DNA of 64,000 nucleotides. It comes from Setophaga petechia (Eukaryota; Chordata; Aves; Passeriformes; Parulidae). Below are positions 40,543 through 50,587 of this stretch, one piece after another. The position numbers and the translations under genes are program-made. Numbering within the stretch: position 1 is the stretch's first letter; each line of letters begins with the position of its first letter. Location: contig JANCRA010000004.1 of assembly GCA_024362935.1 (NCBI GenBank), positions 22,091,121 to 22,155,120 of the forward strand. The letters run 5' to 3'. The notes below the pieces were generated by a model, which was not told where the DNA came from, did not search any database, and saw only the letters and a program-made list of their open reading frames with translations.

Positions 40543-41496
40543 GTTCTTCCTTAGAAAAACAAACAAAAAAAAAAACCGCTGAGAAAACAGCTACTAGCTG
40601 CAGACTCTGACTCGGGATTTGAACACATACTTTCCACTCCCAAAGCAAATTACTGAGCTTTGTGCAATCCTTTTGGGGATTCAGTATAAGCACCTTAATA
40701 AATACATGGAGCTCAAATTTACAGGAAACCATTTTTGGTTCCACTGCTGGTAGTAGAATCTAGCTGCTTGACAGGTCAGAGACTTTTTTGATCCTCCAGC
40801 CTAATGTGTCTGCTTGTGGGCTATTTATTCACCATGTAGGGGGCACATGAATTCATCAGACTCTGTGCCCCAGGTCCCTGTCTTCTTTAGAATCCTATTC
40901 TAAAGTATTTTATCACAACTTTTAATTTGTATTTGTTTTCTTGGAACCTAGATAGTTACTTTGATCAATAGAATTAGCTACCCAATATTAGCTACTCAAT
41001 ATTGGCTACCCAATATTAGCCAAATATTGTCTAAAACCCCAATTCAACATCTTTCTGCTGTTCAGGAAAATGTGTGAACACAGTTGAGTGCAGTGACTTT
41101 GTTCAGTGCTTTTGGTATTTTGGTAGTACAGAAAGGCATTTTCTCTCTCCAGTAAATTACAGTAGCATCATCAATATGGATAATAACTTTGATCAATTTG
41201 AGTAAAAAAAAGAGTATCTCTTATTACCAGACAGGAGAAAAAATAAAAGTTTAACAGTTATTATTACCTCCCTGAAAAAATGCATCATCCTCCATATTGA
41301 AGCTGTTGATTTTCCACAAAATTGAATGCTAGACTGTCAATTTGTTTCATTAGTCTAACTTTAAATCTAAAGTTAGAAAGAAAACCTACCTGTAAAGAAA
41401 GACTGAAATATGATGGAAGATTGTTAAGGAAATATGGTTCCAAACAAGTATGCCTTCTTTTTAAGTTTCTGAAACAAGTTTTTGAAACAAGTCAGA
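40543..41496. other. Leader-side flank of the retrovirus; no gene
   Basis: In viral sense this would hold the gag leader, primer-binding site and 5' LTR. An AATAAA lies on the minus strand near 40,827-40,832, but I could not identify a primer-binding site or an LTR copy matching the other flank. A 14-bp unit (AGCTACCCAATATT-like) is repeated three times at 40,976-41,017. The rest is AT-rich and unremarkable. Confidence 0.5.
40976..41017 (+). repeat. 14-bp tandem repeat, three copies
   Basis: AGCTACCCAATATT, AGCTACTCAATATT and GGCTACCCAATATT follow one another at 40,976, 40,990 and 41,004, with one difference each from the consensus at most. A partial fourth copy may follow. Confidence 0.9.
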
Positions 41497-42244
41497 TGTA
41501 TTAGTCTAGGTTTAGAGTAAGTTTGGGGAAGAATCCCCCAAAGGGCTCCGGTGGGAAAAAACCGATCCAATCGACCCCTCCCCCCCACAACTGGTCCGGG
41601 AGGAAAGGAAAAAAATACCTCCTTGGAGAAAGGTGGAAAAAACCTATTTATTAAACAATAAAACTAAACCAATATCAAACAATGAGACCCCTTGCCACTC
41701 TAAAAGAGATGACAAAACTGAGAAAACCCCGTCCCCAGGTTGCAGCTCACTCAGTCTCTCTTTCCTGTGCTGGAATTATCGCAGGCCAGAAATGTGAGCT
41801 GCCGGTGCTCCCCTGGGTGCTCAGTTCAGAGCAGTTTTCACGAGGTCCAAAGAAAAGGAAAAAAAACCCACAGTCCAGGGAACTTCTTTGCCTCAGCTAG
41901 CTAACACCAACTAAAAAGCAAAAGAAGAGCTCTGTCCGCCGTCTATCCGCAGACGACTGTCCAGGAGGAGGAATGTCGGGGAGGAGAGCAGTGTCTGCCC
42001 GATGGCCGACGGTGCTCCCGGGTTCCCGAGTTCCCACCGCGCCCAGCCGCGCAATCCCGGCCGTCCTCCCCACCTGACACTTCCTGCTGCCGCTCCGCCT
42101 CTTCCTCCTTCCCCCTCTGCAGCAACTCTTAAAGGTGCAAACCTTAATATTCAGCATGAACAGAACAAGACGACTGGGGATAAAAGCATTATACAGCCAA
42201 CCCAGATCACCAGAGGAGAACATTTGATCTTGGGTCAGACAGCA
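41497..42244 (-). mobile_element. Solo LTR, GC-rich U3, minus strand
   Basis: Read on the minus strand it begins TGCTGTCTGACC and ends CTAGACTAATACA (TG...CA). It contains a GC- and CpG-rich U3 block (about 41,990-42,110), a TTTAATAAATAGG polyadenylation signal, and a U5 rich in G and T (CCGGACCAGTTGTGG; CCCACCGGAGCCC). Flanking pentamers are TCAGA (41,492-41,496) and TCAGC (42,245-42,249), a 4/5 match consistent with a 5-bp target duplication. No retroviral internal sequence or primer-binding site adjoins it, so it is read as a solo LTR, not as the 5' LTR of the neighbouring retrovirus. The termini are less certain than the LTR identity. Confidence 0.65.
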
Positions 42245-42249
42245 TCAGC

Positions 42250-42831
42250 GTAGTCTTCACAATGATGTCATGTTGTGACAGTGGAATGATTTCATGTTGC
42301 TATCTACTTACTTGTGACAAGAGCCATTGCATTCAAACCACTTTTCAGGTGCTTTGATTTATTCCTGCCTTATTGCTCTTTCCCAATTTTCTCAGGATTG
42401 CATACTTGCACACGTCTACATGCATCTTCCCAGCTCCAGCTTTCTCTCACTCTTTTTTTTTTCTTTTTTTTTTTTTTCAATTAATGAAACCATCACTTGA
42501 GAAAATAATATAGATTCTATATACTACTCAGTGCAGGATATTCTCTAGTACTCTTTGGGGTAACATGATCTTTTACAACCATGATGCCAATGGTATTGTA
42601 ACTCATTGTCCAAAAAGATTTTGTATAACAAATCAGCCTGCTACTGCGTTAATTTGTATATGTTTCATTCACTCTATTTCTAAGTTTGCTTTACTCGTCT
42701 GACCTGGCTAGTAATAGAGTGGGCAGTATTGACTTTCACTACCAATTGCTCTATACTGTCTCTGGGGATGCTGTTGCAGCAGATATCCATTTGCCTCTGT
42801 CATACAGATAATAAGTTATCTTTAAAGATAT
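42250..42831. other. Intergenic, no gene; T-rich run
   Basis: AT-rich spacer between two solo LTRs. It contains a pyrimidine run (CTCACTCTTTTTTTTTTC and a following T run, about 42,446-42,478). No ORF or repeat family is recognised. Confidence 0.6.
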
Positions 42832-42836
42832 ATGGC

Positions 42837-43247
42837 AGTTCTGGTTTTGAGGTGGTATTCCCCAGTTTAGTATTCCCACTAAAAAAAAGAAAAACATATT
42901 CTCCTCCCCTTTCCTTCCATCCAACTGGAGGCACAAAAGGCAAAGATCACGGGTTAAGAACAATTTACAGCAATGAGATAAGAGAACAAACAGTAACAGC
43001 AACAATATTAATAATAGAAGTGTACAAAACAGAGTGATTCACATGAAAAAATGCTCACTGCAGACCCCATGACAATTAACACAAGGTGGCTTCTGCTATA
43101 TTTTCTCAACTGGAAGAAACCCCATCTTGCCAGAAAAGAGTCGCTTTGCCCTGCCCTGTCAATGATATCAGGTCATAGAGAATAACCTCTTTGTCCTAGC
43201 CATGCTCCTAGCTACCACAAAATGTAATCCTGTCCAGAACCAGAACA
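42837..43247 (-). mobile_element. Solo LTR, same family as the one at 46,056, minus strand
   Basis: On the minus strand it starts TGTTCTGGTTCTGGACAGG and ends ...CTCAAAACCAGAACT, where the expected terminal CA has become CT. It is bracketed by perfect 5-bp target duplications, ATGGC at 42,832-42,836 and at 43,248-43,252 (plus strand). It shares with the LTR at 46,056-46,480, in reverse orientation, a 19-mer (CAGCAACAATATTAATAAT at 42,997-43,015), the GTAGCTAGGAGCATGGCTAG-like start region and the GGGAATAC near the 3' end. A 5-bp duplication fits an ERVL-type integrase. Confidence 0.85.
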
Positions 43248-44018
43248 ATGGCCAACGAGAATCTATATTTTTGAAGTTGTTCTTACTTTTCAGAAACTTC
43301 AAAGACTGAGAATCCTGTACGACTTACATTTTCCCAAATACAGGCACTGGTGTTGCCTCATGCAACTTGACATGGGAGGAGGAAGGGGAGCTGGGGATGA
43401 AGGAGTGAAGTTGAAGCTGGGAAGAAAAGGGGTAGGTAAGTGTCTTTGAGTTTTACCACCAAGAAAATTAATCTTTCTCAAGATGAGTCTCTTTTACCTA
43501 TGACAATAATCAGTAAGCTGTCACTCTGTCTTTATCTCAGCTTATGAGCTTTTCTATCTTATTTTATCTTCCCTCGTTGTGTGTAAGAGTAGTGAAAGAG
43601 CAGCTGGGTTGGGCGGGTGTCCAGCACTCAGCCAAGGTCAACACAACATGTACAGCATGGGTGCCAAGTGGACTAAAACTTGAGCCTTTGTTAGACTTTT
43701 AATGTGGTAGCGTCAAATGAGCTGGCACTATAACCAAGAACTAAATAATTTAAATAATTATTCTAAAATTTCCAGCATCGCCATGTCATTAAACTTTAAA
43801 CTGCATCAGAAACAATGTCAGTATATTTTGTATTTGCAGTGTTGTACTGGTTCTGCCAGCAAGTTGGAGATCTGAATTTGCAACATATTGGTGCTCAATA
43901 ATGTAAAGAAAGTGATCTATTAATAACATTACATAAAATACACCGAAAGGTTTTTCATACAGTGGATTTATATTCAGTAGTTAACACATGGTGCAGAACA
44001 CACAGAAATGCCATTCCT

Positions 44019-44215
44019 AGAATTACAGAATCATAAAATGGTTTGGGTTGGAAGGGGTGGACATGGCTGCTTGCTCTGGGCTGCAAGTGTGCATTGCTGG
44101 GTCATGTCGAGCTCCTCGTTCACCAGCACCCCCAAGTCCTTCATGGCAGGGCTAATCTTGATCCATTCTCTGCCCAGCTTCTCTTTGTACTAGGGATTGC
44201 ACTGGACTGGATTCC
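44019..44215 (-). mobile_element. CR1 LINE fragment with internal deletion
   Basis: It starts as a CR1 3' end (AGAATCATAAAATGGTTTGG) but jumps after about 50 bases to the ORF2-region block TCGAGCTCCTCGTTCACCAG / CACCCCCAAGTCCTTCATGG. The intervening CR1 sequence is deleted, or two fragments have been joined. Confidence 0.75.
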
Positions 44216-44239
44216 TATTTGATATTTTTCTCTGCCAGT

Positions 44240-44287
44240 ACAAAGATTTATTTACATCTCTAGACAAAGATTTATCTACATCTCTAG
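44240..44287 (+). repeat. 24-bp tandem repeat, two copies
   Basis: ACAAAGATTTATTTACATCT plus CTAG at 44,240-44,263 is repeated with one change (TTTA to TCTA) at 44,264-44,287. Confidence 0.9.
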
Positions 44288-46055
44288 ACAAAACTGAAAC
44301 TGGGTGTTCAAGCTGAATAAGCTGAAAGCAGGGGGAAAAGGCCATGAAATGACGTTGAGCAGAACAGGGGGAAAATGAGTGAGAAAAGAACAATCTACTT
44401 CCAGATTGTGATATTATTGGCAGTGAAATACAAGGAAAAAAACCCCTTATTGTTTAGGCAATTCTTAAGGACCATCAAATAAACACCAGCTTAGAACAAG
44501 GACACTTTATTCTATTTACTCCTACTCCTATATTTCTATACTCCTAGTCTTCTATTTCTATACTCTCACTTTTTCATTCTATGTCTCCTCCTACCTCCAC
44601 ATGAACTGAATATGATGCTGGTTTTTGTCCTTTAACATTTTTCAAACAATGACCCTATGATTGGCTGGGTGCCAGAGTACTTTTTTTCTGAGCTGGACAA
44701 ATGTTTTGGTAATTTAATATATCACTGTTGTGAAAACGGGTTTGTCCTTGCCTACAATTTTGAAAAAATATTACTTTTCTGGGAGAATTGGGTGGTTTTC
44801 TTGGGGTTTTCTAAATGCTATCAGCCATATATACATTTTGGTTAATTGCTAAATTCCCAGTCTTTCAATTTGCTATATGACAATCATCTTGAGAAAGTTC
44901 AAGCAGTAGTGCAGAACCTTTAGTGAATCAAGTGAGTTTTCTTACTGTAATAGACAAAGTCTCCTTATCTAGTTTTTGTTCAGTTTTTAGTTTGGATTCT
45001 ATAGAATAATGCCAGCTCTTCTGGAAAACTTCACTCCTCCAAGGCTTTGAAACAATAATATTAAAATTTTGCTATAGTTTTTTTACTTCATCCCAACTGT
45101 CTCATCCTGCCCAAACAGTGTTATTTCAGGCTCTTTTAATAGTTAAGACATGTTAGATGAATATTGTATGACCTCTAGAACAGCATCCAGCACAGTATTA
45201 AAATACTCCGTAAATAAAAAGAAGGTAAATCTTCCCTGGAAGAGAGATAATAACCAGAAAATTTGTTATTATATGTATTAAATGAAGAAAAGTGATTCCA
45301 TATTAAAAAGCATTTTTGTTGTCATTTTGTCTTTTTCTTCTTTCTGAAAAACAACTACCACTGAACTCAGACAAATGGTTTTTTATACAGTATAGGCCAA
45401 AGATGAAGACTACCACAGAAGAGGTATTTCTTTCAACAAAATAAGTGTTCATGGGAGCTTATTATTTTTGACTGAGGAAGCATAGGAAAATTTGGCACCA
45501 AAAATTATTTTATTCAGAATGCAAAATACACTAAGACGTGATTAGATGCTTTTATAATGCTTAACTCAAACTTAAAGCTCAAAAGGGAGTTCTAGGAATT
45601 GTCGTTGATTTTCAGCCAGTTGTGCTTTAGCACTGCTGAAAATGCCATTGAATGTTGACAATCACCAAAAGGGTGCTGAAAATAGGTCAGAATGCATCCT
45701 ATTGGTTCTAAATCTAAATGAGCCTGTGGGCTGCAGGTACAATTTCCACTGCAGTTTTTTCCATTGCAAGAAGTATCTTGTGGACTTAGGGAAAACTCAG
45801 AGACTGGGTGACTGAAACAGTCATAGGGTGGAGCAGCTGCTTTGCAAGAAAAAATCAGAAGGACCAGCTCAATTTAATGATCTTTTAGTTCTCTTTTTGA
45901 TGGGAAGTTGTGTCTAGAAGTCTAAAATGGTCAATGGATTACCCTGACAGGAAATCTCAGAAATCTCAGAAAGTATGAAAAAAATTCTGAGTCAGAGCAA
46001 GGTCATTTAATGTTGCACGGGCATGTGCTATTAGCAGAAAATAAGAATTCAATAT

Positions 46056-46480
46056 TGTCCTGGTTCTGGCCAGGACAGGGTTAATTTTTGCAATAGCCAG
46101 GAGGAAGCATGGCTAGGACATGAAAATTATTCTGTACCACCTCACATAATTTTCTCAGATGGAAGGGAAGGGGCCCTTCTGGTTCGGGTGGCTTGGTGGT
46201 AGTGGGGTATTTTTGTGTGCTAAGCAATCACGTTTGAATGGTTTGTCTTTCATACACTATTATTAATATTGTTGCTGTTATTGTTTGTTTTCCTGTTTCA
46301 TTTGCTGTTTCCAGTAAATGGTACTTATCTCAGCCTGTGATCTTTACCCTTTGAACCTCCAATTCTCTCCAGCCACCCACACAGGGAGGTGGAGGAGAAG
46401 GGTAGTGAGTGAGCAGTGCTTGGTTTTGACTGCTTCAGTGGGAACACTAAATAGGGGAATACCATTCCTAAACCATGACA
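46056..46480 (+). mobile_element. Solo LTR with perfect 5-bp target duplication
   Basis: Begins TGTCCTGGTTCTGGCCAGG and ends CCTAAACCATGACA (TG...CA, 425 bp). The host pentamer AATAT stands on both sides (46,051-46,055 and 46,481-46,485). No internal retroviral sequence is attached, so it is the product of LTR-LTR recombination. It is the same family as the LTR at 42,837-43,247, in the opposite orientation. An ERVL-like assignment is inferred from the 5-bp duplication and the avian LTR style. Confidence 0.88.
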
Positions 46481-46485
46481 AATAT

Positions 46486-47061
46486 ATGTTGTGTAAAAAT
46501 TCCAAAAGTTATTAAACTAGTCATGATGGAATGGTGAACAGGAGAACTAAAAGTATTATTGTAATTATGCACTAAATAGTTAATTAATTAATTCAATTTC
46601 CTGATTTGGTCCAGTCGTACCCAGCATAGCTCTGGCAACTCCAGGTCTGGCAATGAAAGTCATATGAGAACATTTTCTGCCTGTTCTGATAGTTGCCTCT
46701 GGTTGGTCTTCTTCTGGTCAAAGGCCACAGGCATTCAGAGGGGATACCTGGCGGTTCAGCAGCAGTGCCAATTACAGTAGCTCTTTGGGTGTCTTGCTTC
46801 ATTAAAGTGCCTGGGAGATGTTTTATCTCAAAAATTTTGTGTTCTTCAGGCTTTAGAATCCCCTTGCAACATAATCTTATTTGTTAATGTAACAAATCTT
46901 GAATGAGAACAGACAGTATTCCTCTTTTAAAATTCTATTTGAAAGTATATATTTTTATATATACGTATTTTATTCTATGTGATTGAGTGTATTGTTACAT
47001 ACATTTAACTAGCAGATAAAAAGCATATTTCTTTATATAAGCCATTGGTATATCTATCTCT
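46486..47061. other. Intergenic, no gene seen
   Basis: AT-rich spacer between the solo LTR and the inverted CR1, ending in a TATA-rich stretch (46,940-47,060). No ORF or repeat family is recognised. Confidence 0.6.
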
Positions 47062-48149
47062 TGATAGAGCTGTTGACCACTACCCTCTGGATGTGACCAT
47101 CCAACCACTTACCCATTTAACAGCCCAGTCACCAAATCCATCTCTCTTCCATTTAGAGAGGATGTTGGCAGGACTGTGTCAAAAGCTTTACAGAAGTCCA
47201 GATAAATGGTATCTGTAGCCTTTCCCCTGTCCACTGATGTAATCACTCCATCATATACCACTAGCTTGGTCAGAAAGACTTGTCTTTGATGATGAAGTCA
47301 TGCTGGGTGTGTCTTGAGTCATCTCCCTGTTCTCCCTGTGCCTCAGTGCAGCTTCCAGGAGGATCTGTTCCAGGATCTTCCCAGGCACAGAGGAGGGGCT
47401 GACAGGGTGATAGTTACCAGGGTCCTCATTTCTACCCCTTATAAAGATGGGTACAATGTTTCCCCTTTTCCAGTCCCCTGAGACCTCACGTGATGGTCAG
47501 TCATGACTTTTCAAATAGCACGGAGGCTGACTTGGCAACTACATCAGCAAAATTGCTCAGAACTCTGGAATGTATCTCATCAGGTTCCATGGACTTATAT
47601 ACATTCAGGTTCCTCAGATGGTCACAAACCTGATCTTTATTTACAGTGGGAGGGACTTTGCTCCCTCAGTCCTAATCCTGCTGTACATCCACTTGAGAGA
47701 CGTGAGAAAAGACGTTGCCATTGAGGACTGAAACAAAAATATTGTTGATTTCTTCAGTCTTCTCCTTTTCCCTTGATACTAGTTTTCCAGTATTGTTTAT
47801 CAGGGTCTCTGACCTTTGCGTTTTGCTTAATATATCTGTAGGAGACCTCTTGTTATTCTTTTCATCCCTTGATAGGTTCAGTTCCAGCTTTGACTTGGCC
47901 TTCCTCACTCCTTCCATACACAACTGGATTTTATCTCTATATGCTTCCAAGGTCACCTATTCTTCTTTCCACTGTCTGCATTTCCTTTACTTTGATCAGC
48001 AGTTTCCTGCTCAACCATGCCAGTCTCCTGCCTTTCTTGCATCATTTTTTACTCCTGGGGATTGCTAGTTTTTGTGCTCTATGGATTAATTCCTTAATGA
48101 TCTGACAGCTCTATTCCACATCTTTGTCCCTGAGGGCAGCCTTTTAGGG
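47062..48149 (-). mobile_element. CR1 LINE, inverted 5' half of a twin-primed insertion (ORF2 N-terminal part of RT)
   Basis: Minus-strand CR1 ORF2 with broken frames. From 47,956 downward it reads YRDKIQLCMEGVRKAKSKLE, then a KNNKRS stretch and the pre-RT region; nearer the left edge come the RT palm elements (codons for a [14 protein letters not shown] motif around 47,170-47,210) and GHIQRVVVN at about 47,075-47,100. The 5' end of the element points toward 48,149 and stops abruptly there. The ORF2 content stops, at the left edge, exactly where the plus-strand CR1 beginning at 48,150 starts, so the two halves are parts of one insertion. Confidence 0.85.
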
Positions 48150-49195
48150 TGGATGGTCACATCCAAAGGGTAGTGCTCAATGGTTCAGAGTCCTGATGGA
48201 CATCAATGACAAGTGGTGTCCCTCACAGGTCCTTATTGGCGCAGCATTATTTAAGATCTTCATTAATGACATAGACAAAGGGATTGAGTGTTTCCTCAGC
48301 AAATTTGCTGATGACACCAAGGTGAATGGTGCTGTTGCTACATCTGAAAGACAAGATGCCATCCAAAAGGACCTGGACAAGCTAGAGAATTGGACCCATA
48401 GCAATCCCATGAGGTTTAACAAGACCAAGTGCAAGGTTCTGCACCTGGATTGGAGCAGCCCCTGGTTCCAGCACAGGTTGTGGGATGAACAGATGGAGAG
48501 CAGCCCTGGGGAGAAGGACTTGGTGGTGCTGGTGGAGGAGAGGCTGGACATGACCCAGCCATGGGCACTCACAGCCCAGAGAGCCAAACGTGTCCTGGGC
48601 TGCATCCAAAGCAGCGTGGGCAGCAGGGGAGGGAGGGGATTCTGCCCCTCTGCTCTGCTCTGGTGAGAGCCCACCTGGAACCCTGCATCCAGCTCTGGGG
48701 TCCCAGCACTGGAAAGACATGGACCTGTTGGAGAGAGTCCAGGAGAGGCCACCAGGTTGATCAGAGGGATGGAGCACCTCTCCTGTGAGGAAAGGCTGAG
48801 AGAATTGTGATTGTTCATCCTGAAGAAGAGAAGGCTTTGGGGTGACCTAATTGCAGCCTTCCAGTACCTGAAGAGAGCCTACAAGAAAGATGGAGAGAGA
48901 CTATTTACAAGAGCATGTACTGACAGGACAAGGGGGGGGTGGCTTCAGACTGAAAGAGAGCAGGTTTAGATTGGGTATTAGTAAAAAATCCTTTACTGAG
49001 GGTGGTGAAACACTGGAACAGGTTGCCCAGAGATGTTGCGAATGCCCCATCCCTGTGGAAGTTTTCAAGGCCAGGCTGGATGGAGCTCTGAGCAAGCCAA
49101 TCTAGTGAAAGATGTCCCTGTCCATGGCAGGGCAGCTGGAACTAGATGATGTTTAAGGTCCCTTCCAACCTAGACCATACTATGATTTTATAATA
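48150..49195 (+). mobile_element. CR1 LINE, forward 3' half (RT active site to 3' end)
   Basis: Plus-strand CR1 starting with GHIQRVVLN codons and continuing through FINDIDKGIECFLSKFADD, the RT catalytic FADD box (about 48,296-48,320), DLDKLENWT, KTKCKVLHLD and the ORF2 C-terminus. It then runs through the 3' UTR to the terminal GACCATACTATGATTTTATA. An open stretch of 156 codons (48,196-48,666) survives, but the frame shifts afterwards. Together with the inverted segment to its left it covers about 2.1 kb of one CR1 copy, relatively young compared with the others here. Confidence 0.9.
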
Positions 49196-50239
49196 TCTGA
49201 CAGCTACCTTAATGAAAACCCATGTTTTCTATCGTTTCTCAGCATTGTTTCTGAAAGTTAGTATATACTTCAAAATTAGTGTATAATAATTACTACTGTT
49301 ACTGTAGTTGAGGCTGTGCAGATCTGTCTAGTGAATCAGAAGCAAATGACTAACTTTGTGCAACGAGACTGCTGAAATTGTTCCCAATATAGGAGAAAAG
49401 TTAGGATCAAGGACAGTTAGCTAAAAGTGTGTTCTTTTCCTGCACATAAGACCTTTCAGCTTAACTTCAGAAGGAAAAAAAGATGTTCTTTCACATATAT
49501 TACATTACGTATTTAATTTATATGCTTATGTACACAATTGTATATAATTATACGTGTTATATATTTTCTTCTCTATATAATTATATATATTGTATGTATG
49601 GTATCTTATTGAATATATGTTATTGCAATGGTCCATAATGTTGTTATTTTTGTTCATGCTGCCTTTCTATATCCTCCACACTTAGTATTTACTCATCTCC
49701 TAACTTTAGGGAATTAAATTTCTAGGTTAGTTTTTCAGTGTTGCATCTTGTTACAGTTATGACTTTCAGAATTCATCTAGATAATTTTCAGTGCAACTTT
49801 TGGAGGAGTAATCATTAATTTTCAAAGAATTTTGTATCTAGATTGTTGATATAGTTAAACAGCAATTTTCAAAAAGAGAAAATAAATTTAAAATAGGAAA
49901 AAGGGAGATAGTGAACAACAAGAAGAGACAAAAGGAGAGCAAAGGTTTTCTGTACATATCTGACAGTGAAAGAAACAACAATCTTTTGAGAACACAAACC
50001 AAGCCAGTGGTAGATAAATTTTTAAAAAAATCAATTTCCACTGAACAAGTCCTGCTTTGCATTCAGGCATTGTTACATGGATGTGGAACTTCCACGGCTA
50101 CGAAAAGGAGTGCTAATACATAGAATGGAGGGAATCACCAGATTCTGCAGGGAGACAAGAACTGAATCTATGTTTATGCCCCAAATCTTGTCCAACCCAA
50201 GATTTCTAAAACAAGGAATATTCAGGACTTTTTCCCTCC
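49196..50239. other. Intergenic, no gene seen; AT-rich
   Basis: Very AT-rich, including an alternating TA-rich stretch at about 49,495-49,620. No ORF resembling a protein is seen. Confidence 0.65.
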
Positions 50240-50587
50240 TTAGTCCATAAGGTATTTTCTACTTCCATCTTGGCCAAGTTTCCTCTTTCCTTTCAGGTTT
50301 TTTGAAGCGTATTTTCTTACCAGTGCTTCAGTTTCCAGTGCCCAGTCCATGTTGCAAGAGGTTTTGTACAATTGAGGATTACCAGAAAAACTTCTGTCTT
50401 CAAACCAAGTTTCATACCTTTTTGGATCTCTTGGTGTGAAAACAATGACTCTTTTCTTTTTAACTTGATGCGCTTTTAGGTTGCCCTGAAGCAGACGTTG
50501 AGATTCTGCCAGTTTGTCACATTTAGTGTGTGTTGAAGGGTCAAGTCCTGTTACAGTGTAATGCAAATAATAAGGAGCACTGGGCAT
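50240..50587 (-). CDS. Unrecognised 115-codon ORF, possible exon or retrocopy
   Basis: A complete ATG-to-TAA frame of 115 codons on the minus strand in otherwise gene-free DNA. I do not recognise the protein. Unlike the composition-driven ORFs nearby, it has a balanced, soluble-protein-like make-up: a basic central part (AHQVKKKRVIVFTPRDPKRY), aromatic-rich WFEDRSFSGNPQLYKTS, an acidic/amphipathic stretch (NMDWALETEALVRKY) and a basic C-terminus (NLKGKRKLGQDGSRKYLMD). There is no signal peptide or membrane segment. No introns, poly(A) tail or AATAAA are evident just downstream, so it could be an internal exon, the end of a larger gene, a retrocopy or chance. It lies about 2.6 kb upstream of the CEP78 promoter on the opposite strand. 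Confidence 0.3.
   Translation of the reverse strand: MPSAPYYLHYTVTGLDPSTHTKCDKLAESQRLLQGNLKAHQVKKKRVIVFTPRDPKRYETWFEDRSFSGNPQLYKTSCNMDWALETEALVRKYASKNLKGKRKLGQDGSRKYLMD

Larger units (their letters stand above)
43253..46050. other. Intergenic between two solo LTRs, no gene seen
   Basis: Contains a CR1 fragment (44,019-44,215) and a 24-bp tandem repeat (44,240-44,287), both listed. A stretch near 43,600-43,660 (GGTTGGGCGGGTGTCCAGCA, CCAAGGTCAACACA) resembles the U5 end of some avian LTRs, but I cannot delimit it. The remainder is AT-rich and unique-looking. Confidence 0.55.

Noticed and set aside
40543..41496. 5' LTR and primer-binding site of the 35.6-40.5 kb retrovirus
   Set aside because: I compared the two flanks by eye and found no shared terminal sequence, no convincing TGG-type primer site, and no TG...CA pair. 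The LTR at 41,497 is not followed by a primer-binding site and looks like a separate solo LTR.
43600..43660. Possible additional LTR end (GGGCGGGTGTCCAGCA, CCAAGGTCAACACA)
   Set aside because: It resembles an avian LTR terminus, but I could not find a matching 5' end or target duplication, so it is not called as an element.
48177..48818. 213-codon minus-strand ORF
   Set aside because: It is the antisense of a CR1 ORF2 region whose sense strand carries the RT FADD box.
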